Source of the DNA: Chalciporus piperatus
Lineage: Eukaryota; Basidiomycota; Agaricomycetes; Boletales; Boletaceae
NCBI GenBank assembly: GCA_038093975.1
Contig: JBBPTG010000026.1
Span: 164,115 to 228,114, forward strand
Length of the DNA: 64,000 bases
Direction: 5' to 3'
Shown here: one piece after another, positions 47,767-58,322 of the stretch
Layout of the letters: every line of letters begins with the position of its first letter
Position numbering within the stretch: the stretch's first letter is position 1
The notes under the pieces: model-generated
Databases searched by the model: none
The model's input: only the letters and a program-made list of their open reading frames with translations
Told to the model about the DNA's origin: nothing
Position numbers and translations under genes: made by a program

Positions 47767-48901
47767 CTATTGGTCAGCGGCACGTCTCCTCCGTAGATCT
47801 CTCTCCTCAGAAATGGTGAGCTTGGTACCCTTGCCTTTGGGCAACGATATCCAAGGCTTGTTGCCCTGACCAATCACGAAGATGTTGGAGATACTACATT
47901 TGAGTGCAGTTGAGGAGAATATCAGAGTATGATGTGCTTGATGAAACATACCGTGTGGCAAACGTATGCTCAAGCGAATCCTTGACGTGGACGATGTCGA
48001 AACCACCGATGTGCTTTTCTCGGTGGACGATGACACCTGCACGGCCCATGTTACGCCCGCCAGTGATCATAACAATGTTGCCGGTGTCGAAAGGAACGAA
48101 GTCGGTGATTTTACCCTGCTCGAGGTCGAACTTCACGGTGTCGTAAACCTTGATGGCAGGGTCAGGGTAGCGGATTGTACGCCCGTCGTGGGTGACGATG
48201 TGGGGAACACCCTTGGCACCAAGTGCCACCTTGCGGACCTTGAGGAGCTTGTAGGTGGCCTCCTCGGGAGTGATGCGGTGGATTGTGAAACGACCCTTGA
48301 CATCATACAAAAGACGGAAGTGCTCGCCGGACTTTTCAAGTGAGACGGTGTCTGATCCGGTCTAAATTAAATGTACAATGAAGGAAAGGAACTTGCTTAC
48401 CCATGAAGCCGGTGGGGTAGGTGGGGTCAGTGCGGACCTTTCCGTCGACCTTGATTAGACGTTGGCTGACGATTGTGGTGACCTCGCGTCCGGTCAGAGC
48501 ATACTTCAACCTGTTGCGGAGGAAAATGGTGAGGGGGAGGGATTCACGGAGTTTGTGGGGACCAGGGGAAGGGCGGGGAGCCTGAAACACGCGTTTGAGC
48601 CTCGGTGGACATGGAATAGTTGAACTTGCTCACGTAGGTGCCGCTCAGTTTGTCGAGCATCCATGACGATGGAGCTGCGAGACGTTTGAGATGCTTTTTC
48701 GGTCCACGGGCCTACAAGACAAAGCACGCGTTAACTCGATTGGATCCCAATGGAAGTTGAAGGTAGGGCGGTAAGATGTATCCAGCACATCCTGCCGAGG
48801 TTGACAGCATCCATCCATCGCAGGGCCAGAAACATCGTATACTTGGTTTCTGGGCGTGCAGCTGGTTCTCCAAGCCAAATGGGGGACGTACGACTGACCA
48901 T
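47767..48901 (-). CDS. RPS4: 40S ribosomal protein S4 (eS4)
   Basis: Small-subunit ribosomal protein. The first exon is only the ATG (48901-48899), followed at once by the donor GTCAGT; exon 2 gives [20 protein letters not shown]. Then [36 protein letters not shown], the KOW-like [16 protein letters not shown] and [16 protein letters not shown]. Next is [20 protein letters not shown]; the end is [15 protein letters not shown] with the stop at 47769-47767. About 260 residues, standard for eS4. Convergent with PSO2 (203 bp between stops). Confidence 0.96.
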
Positions 48902-49132
48902 GATGGGCTTCTTGAGGGGATGGCGACGACGGCGACGACCTTGATTTCGATACGAGCAGATTCGTTATGGACCGAGTGGCGACCAAGCGAGCACTTTAGG
49001 GTGGGCATTCGAGATGCACGTGATCTGTTCCGAGCCACCAACTACGGAAATCGAAATCGACGAATATTCCGTTGAATATTTCCTTAATCTCTACTTCTCT
49101 AGGATTCTTGTGGACACTCTCCTCAGAGTGGA
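48902..49132. promoter_or_regulatory. Divergent promoter, RPS4 / TPT transporter
   Basis: 231 bp between opposite start codons. The part near RPS4 is GC-rich with repeated GGCGACGACG; the part near the transporter is AT-rich (TTGAATATTTCCTTAATC). Shared control is inferred from spacing only. Confidence 0.35.
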
Positions 49133-50861
49133 ATGCAGGACGACATCGGCGTTGCTTCTGATCCCGTCGGATATTCATCGTATAATGGGTACATGGAAGA
49201 GCAACTCGGGAGTGCATGGCGGGCCAGCAATCCCTTGGAGAGGTCACTGTTCAACTCACGAACCACCTGGGGCATACAGTCGGATCAATACGATTCCTTT
49301 TCCCCTGCCTCGCTCTTCGCAAACTTCAAGAAGTTTTTTTCCAGACGATCCTTTCAATTGAAAACGCCGCGCTTCCCCCCATCCTTCAATCGTCGCACCC
49401 GCGGTCCACTATCCTCTGTAGCAGCATCGTCCACACCCGCGGCCCGCTTCATTCTCCTATGCATATTCTGGTACACAACCTCTGCGCTTTCGTCAAACAC
49501 CGGCAAGGCGATCCTCGACCAGTTCCGTTACCCAGTCACTCTTACCATCATCCAATTTGGCTTTGTGTTCGCCTGCAGCCTCTTATTCATGACTCCTGCG
49601 ATAAATTTTAGCAAACTACGCCCTCTTACGAGTTCTATTTTGCGAGCCACTATACCTATGGGTGCGTTCCAGGTCGGGGGACACATGTTCTCGAGCATGG
49701 CGATCTCCAGGATTCCTGTCAGCACCGTACATACCATCAAGGTGTGTCGGAGTGAGTCTACACACCACTCCTTGTTCTTAAATGTTTCTGTAGGCCTTGT
49801 CCCCCCTCTTCACCGTCGTCGCATATGCTCTTCTCTTTGGGGTTAAATATTCCCCAAAGACTTATTTATCACTCATTCCCTTGACCATCGGAGTTATGCT
49901 AGTATCGACCTTCGATGCTTCTGCATCCAGTCCGATTGGCCTTCTCTGCGCCTTTGGTTCTGCTCTCGTCTTCGTGAGCTCGAATATATTTTTCAAGAAG
50001 GTCATGCCGTCCGGCTCACAGGCATCTTCCCATCGACTTGATAAACTGAACCTGTTACTCTACTCCTCAGGTGGAGCATTCGTTCTGATGATACCCCTTT
50101 GGAGTTTCACGGACCTACCTCGTCTCCTCGCTGCGCTCGATAACCCGACCCACGTCGTTCACCCCGGCCATGGCCATTCATCTGCACACTCCCTTACATA
50201 CTATTTCATTGTGAACGGCGTTGTCCACTTCGCCCAGAACATCATTGCATTCGTAATCCTCTCATCCACTTCCCCCGTCACATATTCGATTGCGTCCTTG
50301 ATCAAACGGATATGGGTGATATGCATGGCAATCGCTTGGTTCAATCAGAAGGTTCACCCAGTTCAAGGCGTCGGGATCGGATTGACGTTCCTCGGACTTT
50401 ATCTGTATAACTCGGCGAAGGGCGACGTAGAAAAGGGAGAGACCAAGATGAGGAGAGTAGAAGCCACACGGGAGATGATGCTTCCATCCAACCGTGGGGA
50501 GGAGCAGCTGTTGAACGGCAGTGTCCCGCCGTCTCCAAACTTGCAAGAGAAATTTATCTCATCCGCCACGACTGGGATGGAAGCACGGTCTCAACGCCCA
50601 GCCTCGCCGCTCGGTAGGATCGGACTACAACCCCCTCAGATGCGGGACAGCTCCCAAGAGCGGAAGATCTCCAATCGTTTGCCTCCACTCGAGATGCCCT
50701 CCGTATTCACGAAACGTACCGGGATCGTGTCGCCTGCGGAACCTTACCCATCCCCGCCCCCTTCTCTCGATTCTCCCCCATCGCAGACTATCTCCCTTGG
50801 ATATCCCCGCTCACATTTTGTTGGAGTCGAGTCATCCCATGAAACCCAAGTGTCTGCCTAG
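49133..50861 (+). CDS. Triose-phosphate transporter (TPT/DMT) family membrane protein, SLY41-like
   Basis: Drug/metabolite-transporter fold protein, probably in the ER/Golgi membrane. A hydrophilic N-terminus (MQDDIGVASDPVG...) precedes about ten helices. The first is RFILLCIFWYTTSALSSNTG, the classic TPT start, then TLTIIQFGFVFACSLLF and FQVGGHMFSSMAISRIPVST. After a 52-nt intron (49742-49793) come ALSPLFTVVAYALLFG, VSSNIFFKKVM and SPVTYSIASLIKRIWVI, the TPT signature K-R near the end. A Ser/Pro-rich cytosolic tail follows. The SLY41 link rests on general shape; the substrate is unknown. Confidence 0.88.
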
Positions 50862-51337
50862 ACAATGACCATCGCTATTTATGAGAGTTCAATGATTCGC
50901 AACCCGTATTCCTACGAACTTCGTATATAGAGCCTGATGATGTATGTTGCACCATTGACACTACAGAGCACTGTGATATAGTGGGTTGCGCCAAGGTTGG
51001 GGGAATAACTTTGAGATGTCGACGGGTTCGAATCGCGGAGAGCTCATTAACCACACATAGCTCGGTTACGCTTGCAGCTCTAGCCACGGATGAGCGTTAC
51101 AAATACTCATATTGTGTTGAACACATAATCGCATATGCCTATGACCGAGTGAAGTCCTAGTCGACCAGATGATCTCAGTAAGATCGCAAAGCGTATCGAT
51201 GGAAGACGCGACCTCCTCGAACTGTTTCTGCTTTGGCCGTTACAAAGGATGCAATGGAAATCATGAGATGTAAAAAGGGAAAGGATAGCCATATATAACA
51301 ACGAGACTCTGCCCCTCCATGAATGACGCTGAGGGAA
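50862..51337. other. Convergent 3' spacer, transporter / RPL34
   Basis: 476 bp between two stop codons, expected to hold both 3' UTRs. Nothing else is recognised. Confidence 0.4.
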
Positions 51338-51789
51338 TCACTTTCTACCAGTCTCATGGCTTTTGATGACCCTCTTCACGATTTTTGCCTCTTCGACAAG
51401 GAATGCACGGAGAATGCTAAACGAATTATAGATGAATTAAAAGGGTGAACAGAAACCAAGAGACGGGTGGACGCACCGCGACTTGACACAGTCACCGCAC
51501 CGCGAACCTCCGTACGCCCGACGAACCGTCTTTATGCGCTTAGACACCGTTGCATATTGCCGTGGGCGAAGTGCAGGGACCTAGATCATAATGAGTGCCT
51601 CGAAGGCTCAAACGCGATGTGCGAACGTACACCGGGCAATCCAACTCCACAATCACCGCATTTGGGTTGGGTAGGGAGCTTTTTGAGGTGGTGGTAAACA
51701 AGCTTGCCACCTGGTGTCTTGACGATACGGCGGCGGTTTGAGGTGGTGTTGTAAGGGTTGCGTTTGCGGAGGGTAACGCGTTGGGCCAT
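51338..51789 (-). CDS. RPL34: 60S ribosomal protein L34 (eL34)
   Basis: Large-subunit ribosomal protein of about 113 residues in three exons. Exon 1: MAQRVTLRKRNPYNTTSNRR then TPGGKLVYHHLKKLP and the Zn-type KCGDCGVGLPG. Exon 2: VPALRPRQYATVSKRIKTV and AYGGSRCGDCVKSR. Exon 3: ILRAFLVEEAKIVKRVIKS to the stop at 51340-51338. Four cysteines of the zinc site are present. Length and order match the family. Confidence 0.96.
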
Positions 51790-51929
51790 TATCGTCGTCG
51801 TCGGGGATGATCACTATGTGTTGATACTAATTGTGGCTGAAAGGGCTGCTATACAGCGCACCGGCATTTGCCGATCTGAAGGGTGTGACGGTGTAACGAC
51901 ATCACGCTGTACGAATTAGGATCAATGAC

Positions 51930-53966
51930 GTGTTTGTCAGCACTGGGGTCATTAATGCGGGTATTGCAGGGGCTGTTCATCGATCTCGCTCACTCCCCCA
52001 AACGACGATAATGCAAGGGAAGAAACTCTCTGCGAGACGGGGGTCAGTGAGCGCACCAGATCCCCTCGGAAAACACACATCTTTGAACGATGATCCCAAT
52101 CGATCCTCGTCCTCGACCCTCACAATCGTTCGCATCGTCGATCCAACCACTTCACCAGCCACGCCAGGCTTCGTCACCCCGTTCACCCTCCCAGATCCAC
52201 CGTCGTCTCCAACACACAGCTCCCGTCGCTCTATTCGTCGTCACGGGAGCACTTCCAGCTCTACTACCACTGAAAACAGACTGAGCTTCGCTTTCTCTTC
52301 CTTTTCCCCCGTTTCTCCGACACAACCCTCCAGCCCCTTCTCGTCTTCCAACCCACAAACCCAGTCGTCCAGAACGGGTTCGAGTCCATCTTCCTCCCCT
52401 CGCATCAGGCCCAGTTCTCCTCAATTCACCCGTCGTCATTCTGCATCCGGTACACCCGCACTCTCAAAGCCAAATCTCTCACCCGAGCAGCTCGTTGAAC
52501 TTGCTCGTCACTCAACAACCCCGCGTTACGTCCCCGGTACCCCCACAATCCACCCTCCACAGCCCGCAGCCAATTCGTCGAGTCCAATTACAGAGTTCGT
52601 TGCTTCCCCGGCAACGTTCACCCTATTGCCAGACGATGTATACCTCCCTTTCATCGACAGAGCCGCAGAAACGGCTCATCTCATCTCTACGCCTCCGACA
52701 ATGAAGTTGTTCTCCCTTTTGGCTCAGATATTTCCATCACAAGTCCCGCACGAGGAGATTCAGGATCCATTCGTCGTTGACCCTTCCACATGGAGCTTTA
52801 ACACGCTCCGTCGTTGGCTAACAGATGTTGATCGTTCAACGGCCAATGATGCACTATGGGTGAAACAGGCTCGCAAATGTGTCCGTGCTCACTCAGAGCT
52901 TATATGGGAGCGCCTGAAAGGCGCGCTCGGCGTCCCCCCTGAATTGGAATTAGATGAATCAGACGAAGACTCTGGCTCCATTGATTCAGCTGTTGAAGAA
53001 TCAACTCTTGCCCACCTCACATCGGGGCATGTTCACCATGACGTTGATATTGAACATCACTCTCCGACACAGGTCACCCACGACTCCGAGCAGGCGCTGA
53101 CGATAGAACCTATCATTGCCACATCGTCTTCAAATCCACCCCAATCCTCTCAAGGGACAAACAATCCGCCACCATCGAGCCTTCCTCCAGTCCTCTCTCA
53201 ATCCGCTCAATCTGAACAGGGATTGCAAGATATTGTGGAAGACCTCGAGGAAGAGGAATCAGCCGAGGTCGAGGTTGTCGATGGAGACCGTGCTAAATTC
53301 CATACGGAACATGAAGCACAGATCCACGGACTTCGCGTTTGCACATCACCGGTGCCTACTTTTTCTTCGATTACTGCGCACGTAGCTTCATACCCACCCA
53401 GCCCTGCTGTTGACATGAATGCATCTGGACGAGATAGCATCGAACCCCACACTCCGGAATTTTTTCTCCCTCCCCTCACTCGTCGCCTCTCTAGAACGAG
53501 CTCTCATGGATCTGTTGGCAGTATCGGGAGGCCTGCATCTGGGTTAGCCACTTTCGATCACAGCGCTGTTTCATTCTGATTATTCCTCGCTAGCTCATAC
53601 ACTTATCGCGACATTGGTCACAATTCTGGAGCTTCCGAGATTGGCGATAGCGAAAGCGAGCGTGGATATGATCCTGTGGGTGATCGTGCACCCGGAAATC
53701 CACTGTTCCCGAGCAATTTTGCGCGCCTGGCGTTAGGACCAACTTTACGCGCAAAGTACGTCGTTATGCTGTTTTCCACACCGTCTATTTGCTCACGAAT
53801 GGCTCCTAGTAACCCTTCTCTGCGCTCGTCTCATGCCACCATTTCACGTTGGGCGCGCTGGGCGCCTGGAAATCGACCCCCTTCTTGGGTTGAAGCCTGG
53901 GATGCCGCGAAACAAGAATATGCTACCAGTGTCACCAGTGTAAGCAGCATTGGTGGCGGCGAGTAA
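51930..53966 (+). CDS. Serine/proline-rich orphan protein
   Basis: I do not recognise this protein. Exon 1 opens at ATG 51930 or, less crowded against RPL34, at ATG 52011 (MQGKKLSARRGSVSA). Its first 200 residues are Ser/Thr/Pro-rich and disordered. A better ordered block lies at about residues 235-340 (LLPDDVYLPFIDRAAETAHL, FVVDPSTWSFNTLRRWLTDV, WVKQARKCVRAHSELIWERL). An acidic stretch follows. The open frame stops at 53579, but a 60-nt intron (about 53543-53612) joins it to YTYRDIGHNSGASEIGDS and a third exon ending TSVSSIGGGE, stop 53964-53966. Possibly a basidiomycete-specific regulator; no function proposed. Confidence 0.7.
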
Positions 53967-54283
53967 TCTTGGTTTCTCGGCGCAATGGTAACCCTCTCGT
54001 CCCACCGTTTTCAGATTCACGCGGTTCAGTTTGTAAAACAATCAATGGTCACGTTCTCGCCGCTATCGACTCCTCCGTGTACATTGTGTTGCCCTTGTTC
54101 TTGTCATGTATTTTCATTACCTTGGAGTTATTCCCTCACTGGTCGGTTGTACAGGAGCTAGAATTGTAAATACGATCGTGTTTCTATGTGGTATACATGG
54201 GTGGCTGGCCGGTATAAGGTCTTCAAAATTACATCCACGAAAGAGCTAGGTATTCAATCAGGTATATATACATACATTACAAT
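53967..54283. other. Spacer after the orphan gene
   Basis: 317 bp of likely 3' UTR and intergenic sequence. No feature recognised. Confidence 0.35.
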
Positions 54284-54476
54284 CAGAAATCGTCAGCAGC
54301 TCCGCCATATTTCTTGGGCAGCTCATCTTCGTCAATAGTCAATAAAAAGAGTAGCCGCCGCACCGATGGTTTCCGATCCAGAACCCACGACCGTCATCTT
54401 TGCTAGAGTGGCTGCAGAGAGGAATGGCCTGCACAACCAGAAAACCCAGGAAGGAGGGTACATTGACGAAAAATTT
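54284..54476 (-). pseudogene. 3' relic of a Sec14/CRAL-TRIO lipid-transfer gene
   Basis: Reading the minus strand across three frames gives KFFVNVPSFLGFLVV, then PFLSAATLAKMTVVGSGSET, then IDEDELPKKYGGAADDF and a stop at 54286-54284. These are consecutive pieces of the C-terminal CRAL-TRIO lobe (F-V-N-x-P, P-F-L...K-M, L-P-x-x-Y-G-G) of Sec14-like phosphatidylinositol-transfer proteins. Two frame changes separate them, one at a duplicated ATTGACTATTGAC. No upstream part is found, so this is a truncated, frameshifted relic. Confidence 0.7.
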
Positions 54477-54593
54477 ACGGGACTGGACCGTACTGTGGTC
54501 CAGGGCAGTACAATTACAGCTTCGCCGAGGGACTCAGGGGGTTGTTCCGAGTACACGCCCATTTTGGTTAATCCTATACCTAACATTTCTCGG

Positions 54594-54627
54594 AATTTCC
54601 CCGTCACGCATATGTGATGGGGAAATT
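54594..54627. repeat. 34-nt near-perfect palindrome
   Basis: Arms AATTTCCCCGTCAC and GTGATGGGGAAATT surround GCATAT, with a single mismatch (a G:T in RNA). It lies between the Sec14 relic and a TGAGGTC/GACCTCA-rich stretch. It could be a small inverted-repeat element end. Confidence 0.6.
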
Positions 54628-54639
54628 GAGTGACAGAGT

Positions 54640-55300
54640 TACATATCAATAAGGTTGGGTAATGTATCAAAGTGAGGTAACGTGTCTGATATCAAGGTGA
54701 CCTAAGCGGGTCTGAGGTCAGTTTGAGGTCGGAGTGGGGACGACTGTGCATCAGGCTGAGGCAGCAGTGAGTCTGCCTGCAAATTTTCGGCACTGGCCCA
54801 TGGCAAGAGTGACTGAATAGCATGTATTATTTATCCCAGTGAACTGTACCTAAAAACTGAAGAGCATACACTCAATTCAAAATTGTGCTGTGGAGCAGAC
54901 TTGCACATGCATAGGCTTTTTGTGTCGAAATTTTGACAAGTCAAAAGGATACTATATATATACCACTAATTGACAAACTACTTGTGTGGAATTGTGGTGT
55001 AGTGGTCTAGCATGCTTGCCTGACTACAGCTTATGTGTAAGCTCTCGAGTTCGAGCCCGGCGTGTACCATCTTTTTGGGCGAGTTTTTTGGTTTTTTTCT
55101 CTACCACCGCCCGTCACGTGATTTTCTCGTTACCCTCAAATCACTGTTTGCCTGACCTCAGCTTGACCTCAGGCGGCAAGGGTCCAGTATGCCATTCTCG
55201 GAATTTCTTTATGTAACCTCAGTTGTACCCTTATTGTACCTTCTCCGAATTTTACCTCAGCTTGACCCTTGAGAAAATTACCCGTGTAAGTATGGTGGCT
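54640..55300. other. Non-coding stretch rich in TGAGGTCA / TGACCTCA motifs
   Basis: On the left (54672-54745) GAGGTNA/TGAGGTC motifs are on the plus strand; on the right (55150-55270) the complementary TGACCTCAG motifs recur four times. This gives a loose inverted arrangement around a tRNA-like sequence. No protein gene is recognised; it may be one mobile element. Confidence 0.4.
54988..55076 (+). ncRNA. tRNA-like Pol III unit, possible SINE head or tRNA pseudogene
   Basis: An A-box-like TGGTGTAGTGG (54995-55005) and a B-box-like GTTCGAGCC (55049-55057) are correctly spaced and followed by T runs at 55072 and 55085. A GCTTG/TAAGC pair could form an anticodon stem, but it encloses 19 nt (a loop plus an intron-sized insert). 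The acceptor arms (GGAATTG versus GTGTACC) and the T stem pair poorly. I therefore favour a tRNA-derived repeat over a working tRNA. Confidence 0.4.
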
Positions 55301-55377
55301 GCTATTTCGACGTTTTTCGCACGCAGGTAATTACTGTAATTGCCAAGGACCGGGGTAGTACGCTTGTTCGTTCCATC

Positions 55378-57147
55378 ATGGCATCCCTCATCGCTATTCT
55401 CGACCTCAAAGGGAAACCTTTGATTCAACGATCATATAAAGACGATGTTCAATCATCGTGCATAGAACGTTTCCTCCCACTTGTGCTCGAAATCGAGGAA
55501 GAGGGTCAGCAAGTGACACCCTGTTTCTCGAGTCAAGGCATAAACTACATGCACATCCGACACTCAAATTTATATCGTACGCGGTCCCTCCGTATTTGAT
55601 TTGTGTCTTGGCGTTGCACTAAGGTCCAATCTACTCCAGTCCTCGCGTTATCCAAACGAAACTCCAACGCAGCTGAAATCATAATATTCTTGCATCGGTT
55701 GACGCAGGTCCTCGTGGAATACTTCAAGGAGCTTGAAGAAGAATCGATACGGGACAATTTCGTGATCATCTACGAGCTCATGGACGAGATGATGGACTTT
55801 GGGTATCCACAGACCACGGAGAGCAAGATCTTGCAAGAGTGAGCATGCGTCATTACTGGGGCTAATGTAGTGATAAAATGACGCCGATATTTTCTAGATA
55901 TATAACCCAGGAGTCCCACAAGCTCGAGATTCAGGTTCGGCCACCGATGGCGGTCACAAACGCGGTCTCTTGGCGGACAGAAGGAATCCGATACCGCAAG
56001 AATGAGGTGTTCCTCGATGTCATCGAGAGCGTCAACCTTCTCGTGCGTTTGCTTCGATAAACCATACGGGCCATGCACTTCTAACACATCGTATCTGACA
56101 CCCGGTAGGTCAACTCGAATGGGAATGTCGTTCGATCAGAGATATTGGGGGCGGTCAAAATGAAGTGCTACTTATCCGGCATGCCAGAGTTGAGGCTGGG
56201 TCTTAACGATAAAGTTATGTTCGAGAATACAGGTCGCAGTACGTCCCAGTCGAGACAATCCATCCTTTCCGGTATCACTAATTTTGGTTGTCATCAACCC
56301 TCAGCATCTCGGGGTAAATCCATCGAAATGGAAGACGTCAAGTTCCACCAGTGTGTCCGCCTCTCCCGGTTTGAGAACGACCGTACTATATCCTTCATAC
56401 CTCCTGACGGGGAGTTTGAGTTAATGTCATACCGACTATCTACACCTGTCAAGCCGCTCATTTGGGTTGAAGCTGCCGTAGAAAGCCACAAAGGGTCGAG
56501 GATCGAGTATATCGTGAAGTGCAAGGCGCAATTCAAGAGACGAAGTAGCGCAAACAATGTGGAGGTTTGGGTGCCCGTGCCTGATGATGCAGATACGCCC
56601 AAATTTAGGGTGCGCCATTGGCGTTTGACTCCTTTCAGCCCATTCCTGAGAGCTAACGGATCTGTTTGAACCTTCCTCAGGCATCGACTGGAAGCGTCCA
56701 TTATGCACCAGACAAGTCGGCGTTCGTGTGGAAAATCAAACAGCTGGGCGGTGGCCGCGAGTACCTAATGAGAGCTCACTTCGGCCTTCCTAGTGTCAAG
56801 AACGGTGCGTCCACTTACAACATGCCTGAACATTGGACTGCATGTTTTATGACAGACAATGAACCACCCACACGACCACCGCTGACCGTTAGGTTCGAGA
56901 TTCCATATTTCACGGTATCGGGCATTCAGGTCCGCTACCTGAAAATTGTTGAGAAGAGTGGCTACCAAGCATTGCCCTGGGTCAGATATATCACACAGAA
57001 CGGAGATGACTACAGGTGTGTTCCACTCTCCACAGTCGATGTTTATTCTCGATAAATGGTGGGTATTTAAATGTGCTGACTTGTCATATTTCTAGCCTGC
57101 GGACTGCGGTTGAGAAAGGTAGTACGCCTATTGTACAATCTGTGTGA
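55378..57147 (+). CDS. APM1: AP-1 clathrin adaptor complex mu subunit
   Basis: Medium chain of AP-1, which sorts cargo at the trans-Golgi and endosomes. It starts MASLIAILDLKGKPLIQRSY (longin-like N domain). ELMDEMMDFGYPQTTESKIL and YITQESHKLEIQVRPPMAVT are near-invariant in mu1. The C-terminal MHD follows: EGIRYRKNEVFLDVIESVN, GAVKMKCYLSGMPELRLGLND, FHQCVRLSRFENDRTISFIP and PDKSAFVWKIKQLGGGREYL. It ends LPWVRYITQNGDDY, spliced to SLRTAVEKGS, stop 57145-57147. Residues for tyrosine-motif cargo binding seem conserved. About eight introns. Confidence 0.95.
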
Positions 57148-57339
57148 AGTGGGAGGCATCAGCACGACGAGGCGGACGATGAAAGTACCTAGATGACGAA
57201 GGTGAGATTACATGGGGCAACTCGGGGCGGTCAGCCTTATAATATTACCATTCTGTGCTGGACACTGACGATCGACGAACTCAAAATGTACATATTTAAT
57301 TGAGCCGGTGACACGTTGTGTACAGGCCGTCACTGCGCG

Positions 57340-57872
57340 TCAAGGCCTGACAGTGGGTCACCAGCGATGGCCTTGACTTCGAAGATGCCCTCCTCGATGG
57401 TCAAGCTTCAAGAGCGACACATCGAAGATTCCTCCACCAAGATCGAAAATCAAAAACATTGCACTCGCCGGAGACCTTCTTGTCGAGCCCATAAGCGATG
57501 GCAGCAGTGGTAGGTTTGTTGATGATACGGAGGACGTCAAGACCGGAGATAGTAATACCGGGCCTACCGGCGACTTCAAGTTGGTAGCCTGACGTTGAGA
57601 GAGTCGTTGAAGTAGGCAGGAACAGTGACGACGGTGTCGGCAACCTCCTTCATGTTGAGGAGGACCACGGAGGAAATCTCCTCGGGAGATTATCGATTAA
57701 TGGTCGCATTAGCAACAGCCGATTTCAGTCAATCAATAGATCACTTACGAATTCCTTGGTCTCGCTACGGTATTCAACGGAGACGTATAGTGTTTGCCAG
57801 TGTGCTTGAGATCGGACTGCACTTCGGCATCGTCGAACTTGCGACCAATGAGACGCTTTGCATCAAAGACAC
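57340..57872 (-). pseudogene. HSP70 (SSA-type) pseudogene fragment
   Basis: The minus strand encodes pieces of the Hsp70 ATPase domain in the right order: [83 protein letters not shown] and EEGIFEVKA. They lie in different frames with several indels; the segment QRQATKDAG is scrambled. Substitutions such as INKPT for INEPT and GGGIF for GGGTF hit ATP-site positions. A GT...AG intron before SPEEI (about 57686-57752) is still there, so this is a DNA-level copy and not a reverse-transcribed mRNA. Both ends are missing. Confidence 0.85.
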
Positions 57873-58068
57873 TGAAAGAGGCGTGTAATCGAGCATGGTG
57901 GATTATGGCGTAGTGAGTAGGAACGAGTCCCCTAGACAGACCGAAGATTGAAGGAAGACAGACTGGGCTGCTGACAAGGAAAATATAATGCTGAAGGGTT
58001 AGGTGAATTACCTCGTCCTCTGGTCATGACCTCGCCCTGAGCAACACCCCAATCATCCAAAAGTACCT

Positions 58069-58182
58069 CCTACTCTCCCAGAGTCATTCTCCCTAGGCAT
58101 CGTCGACATTCCATCCTTCGCCAAGGGCACAGCCATGGAGCACAGCGAACTATTCAATCTCAACGGCAAGAAAGCATGGGTG
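58069..58182 (+). pseudogene. N-terminal fragment of a short-chain dehydrogenase
   Basis: The frame PTLPESFSLGIVDIPSFAKG then ELFNLNGKKAWVDGD resembles the start of fungal SDR oxidoreductases, whose next residues should be the TGGxxGIG cofactor loop. Here the homology breaks at that point and runs into GGGTACGGGT-type repeats. It is too short to function. The family call rests on a short stretch. Confidence 0.45.
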
Positions 58183-58204
58183 GATGGCGACCTCGTCCAT
58201 AGGG

Positions 58205-58322
58205 TTCGCCACGGGTACGGGTTACACCGCGGGTTTTGGCGTACGGGTCTGGCGGGTTCGGGTACGGTAGGGAAGGTTAACTCTTGTGCCAATACCGAGC
58301 ACCGTACCCGCGGTGTACGGTG
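58205..58322. repeat. GGGTACGGGT-rich repeat block, copy 1
   Basis: Contains CACGGGTACGGGTTACACCGC, GGCGGGTTCGGGTACGGT and the partly complementary CACCGTACCCGCGGTGTACGG. It shares GGCGGGT(T/A)CGGGTACGGT in direct orientation with a second block at 59235-59345. It interrupts an SDR fragment. Confidence 0.6.

Noticed and set aside
54988..55066. Functional tRNA gene
   Set aside because: Internal promoter boxes are good, but acceptor and T stems do not pair well, so it is listed as tRNA-like only.
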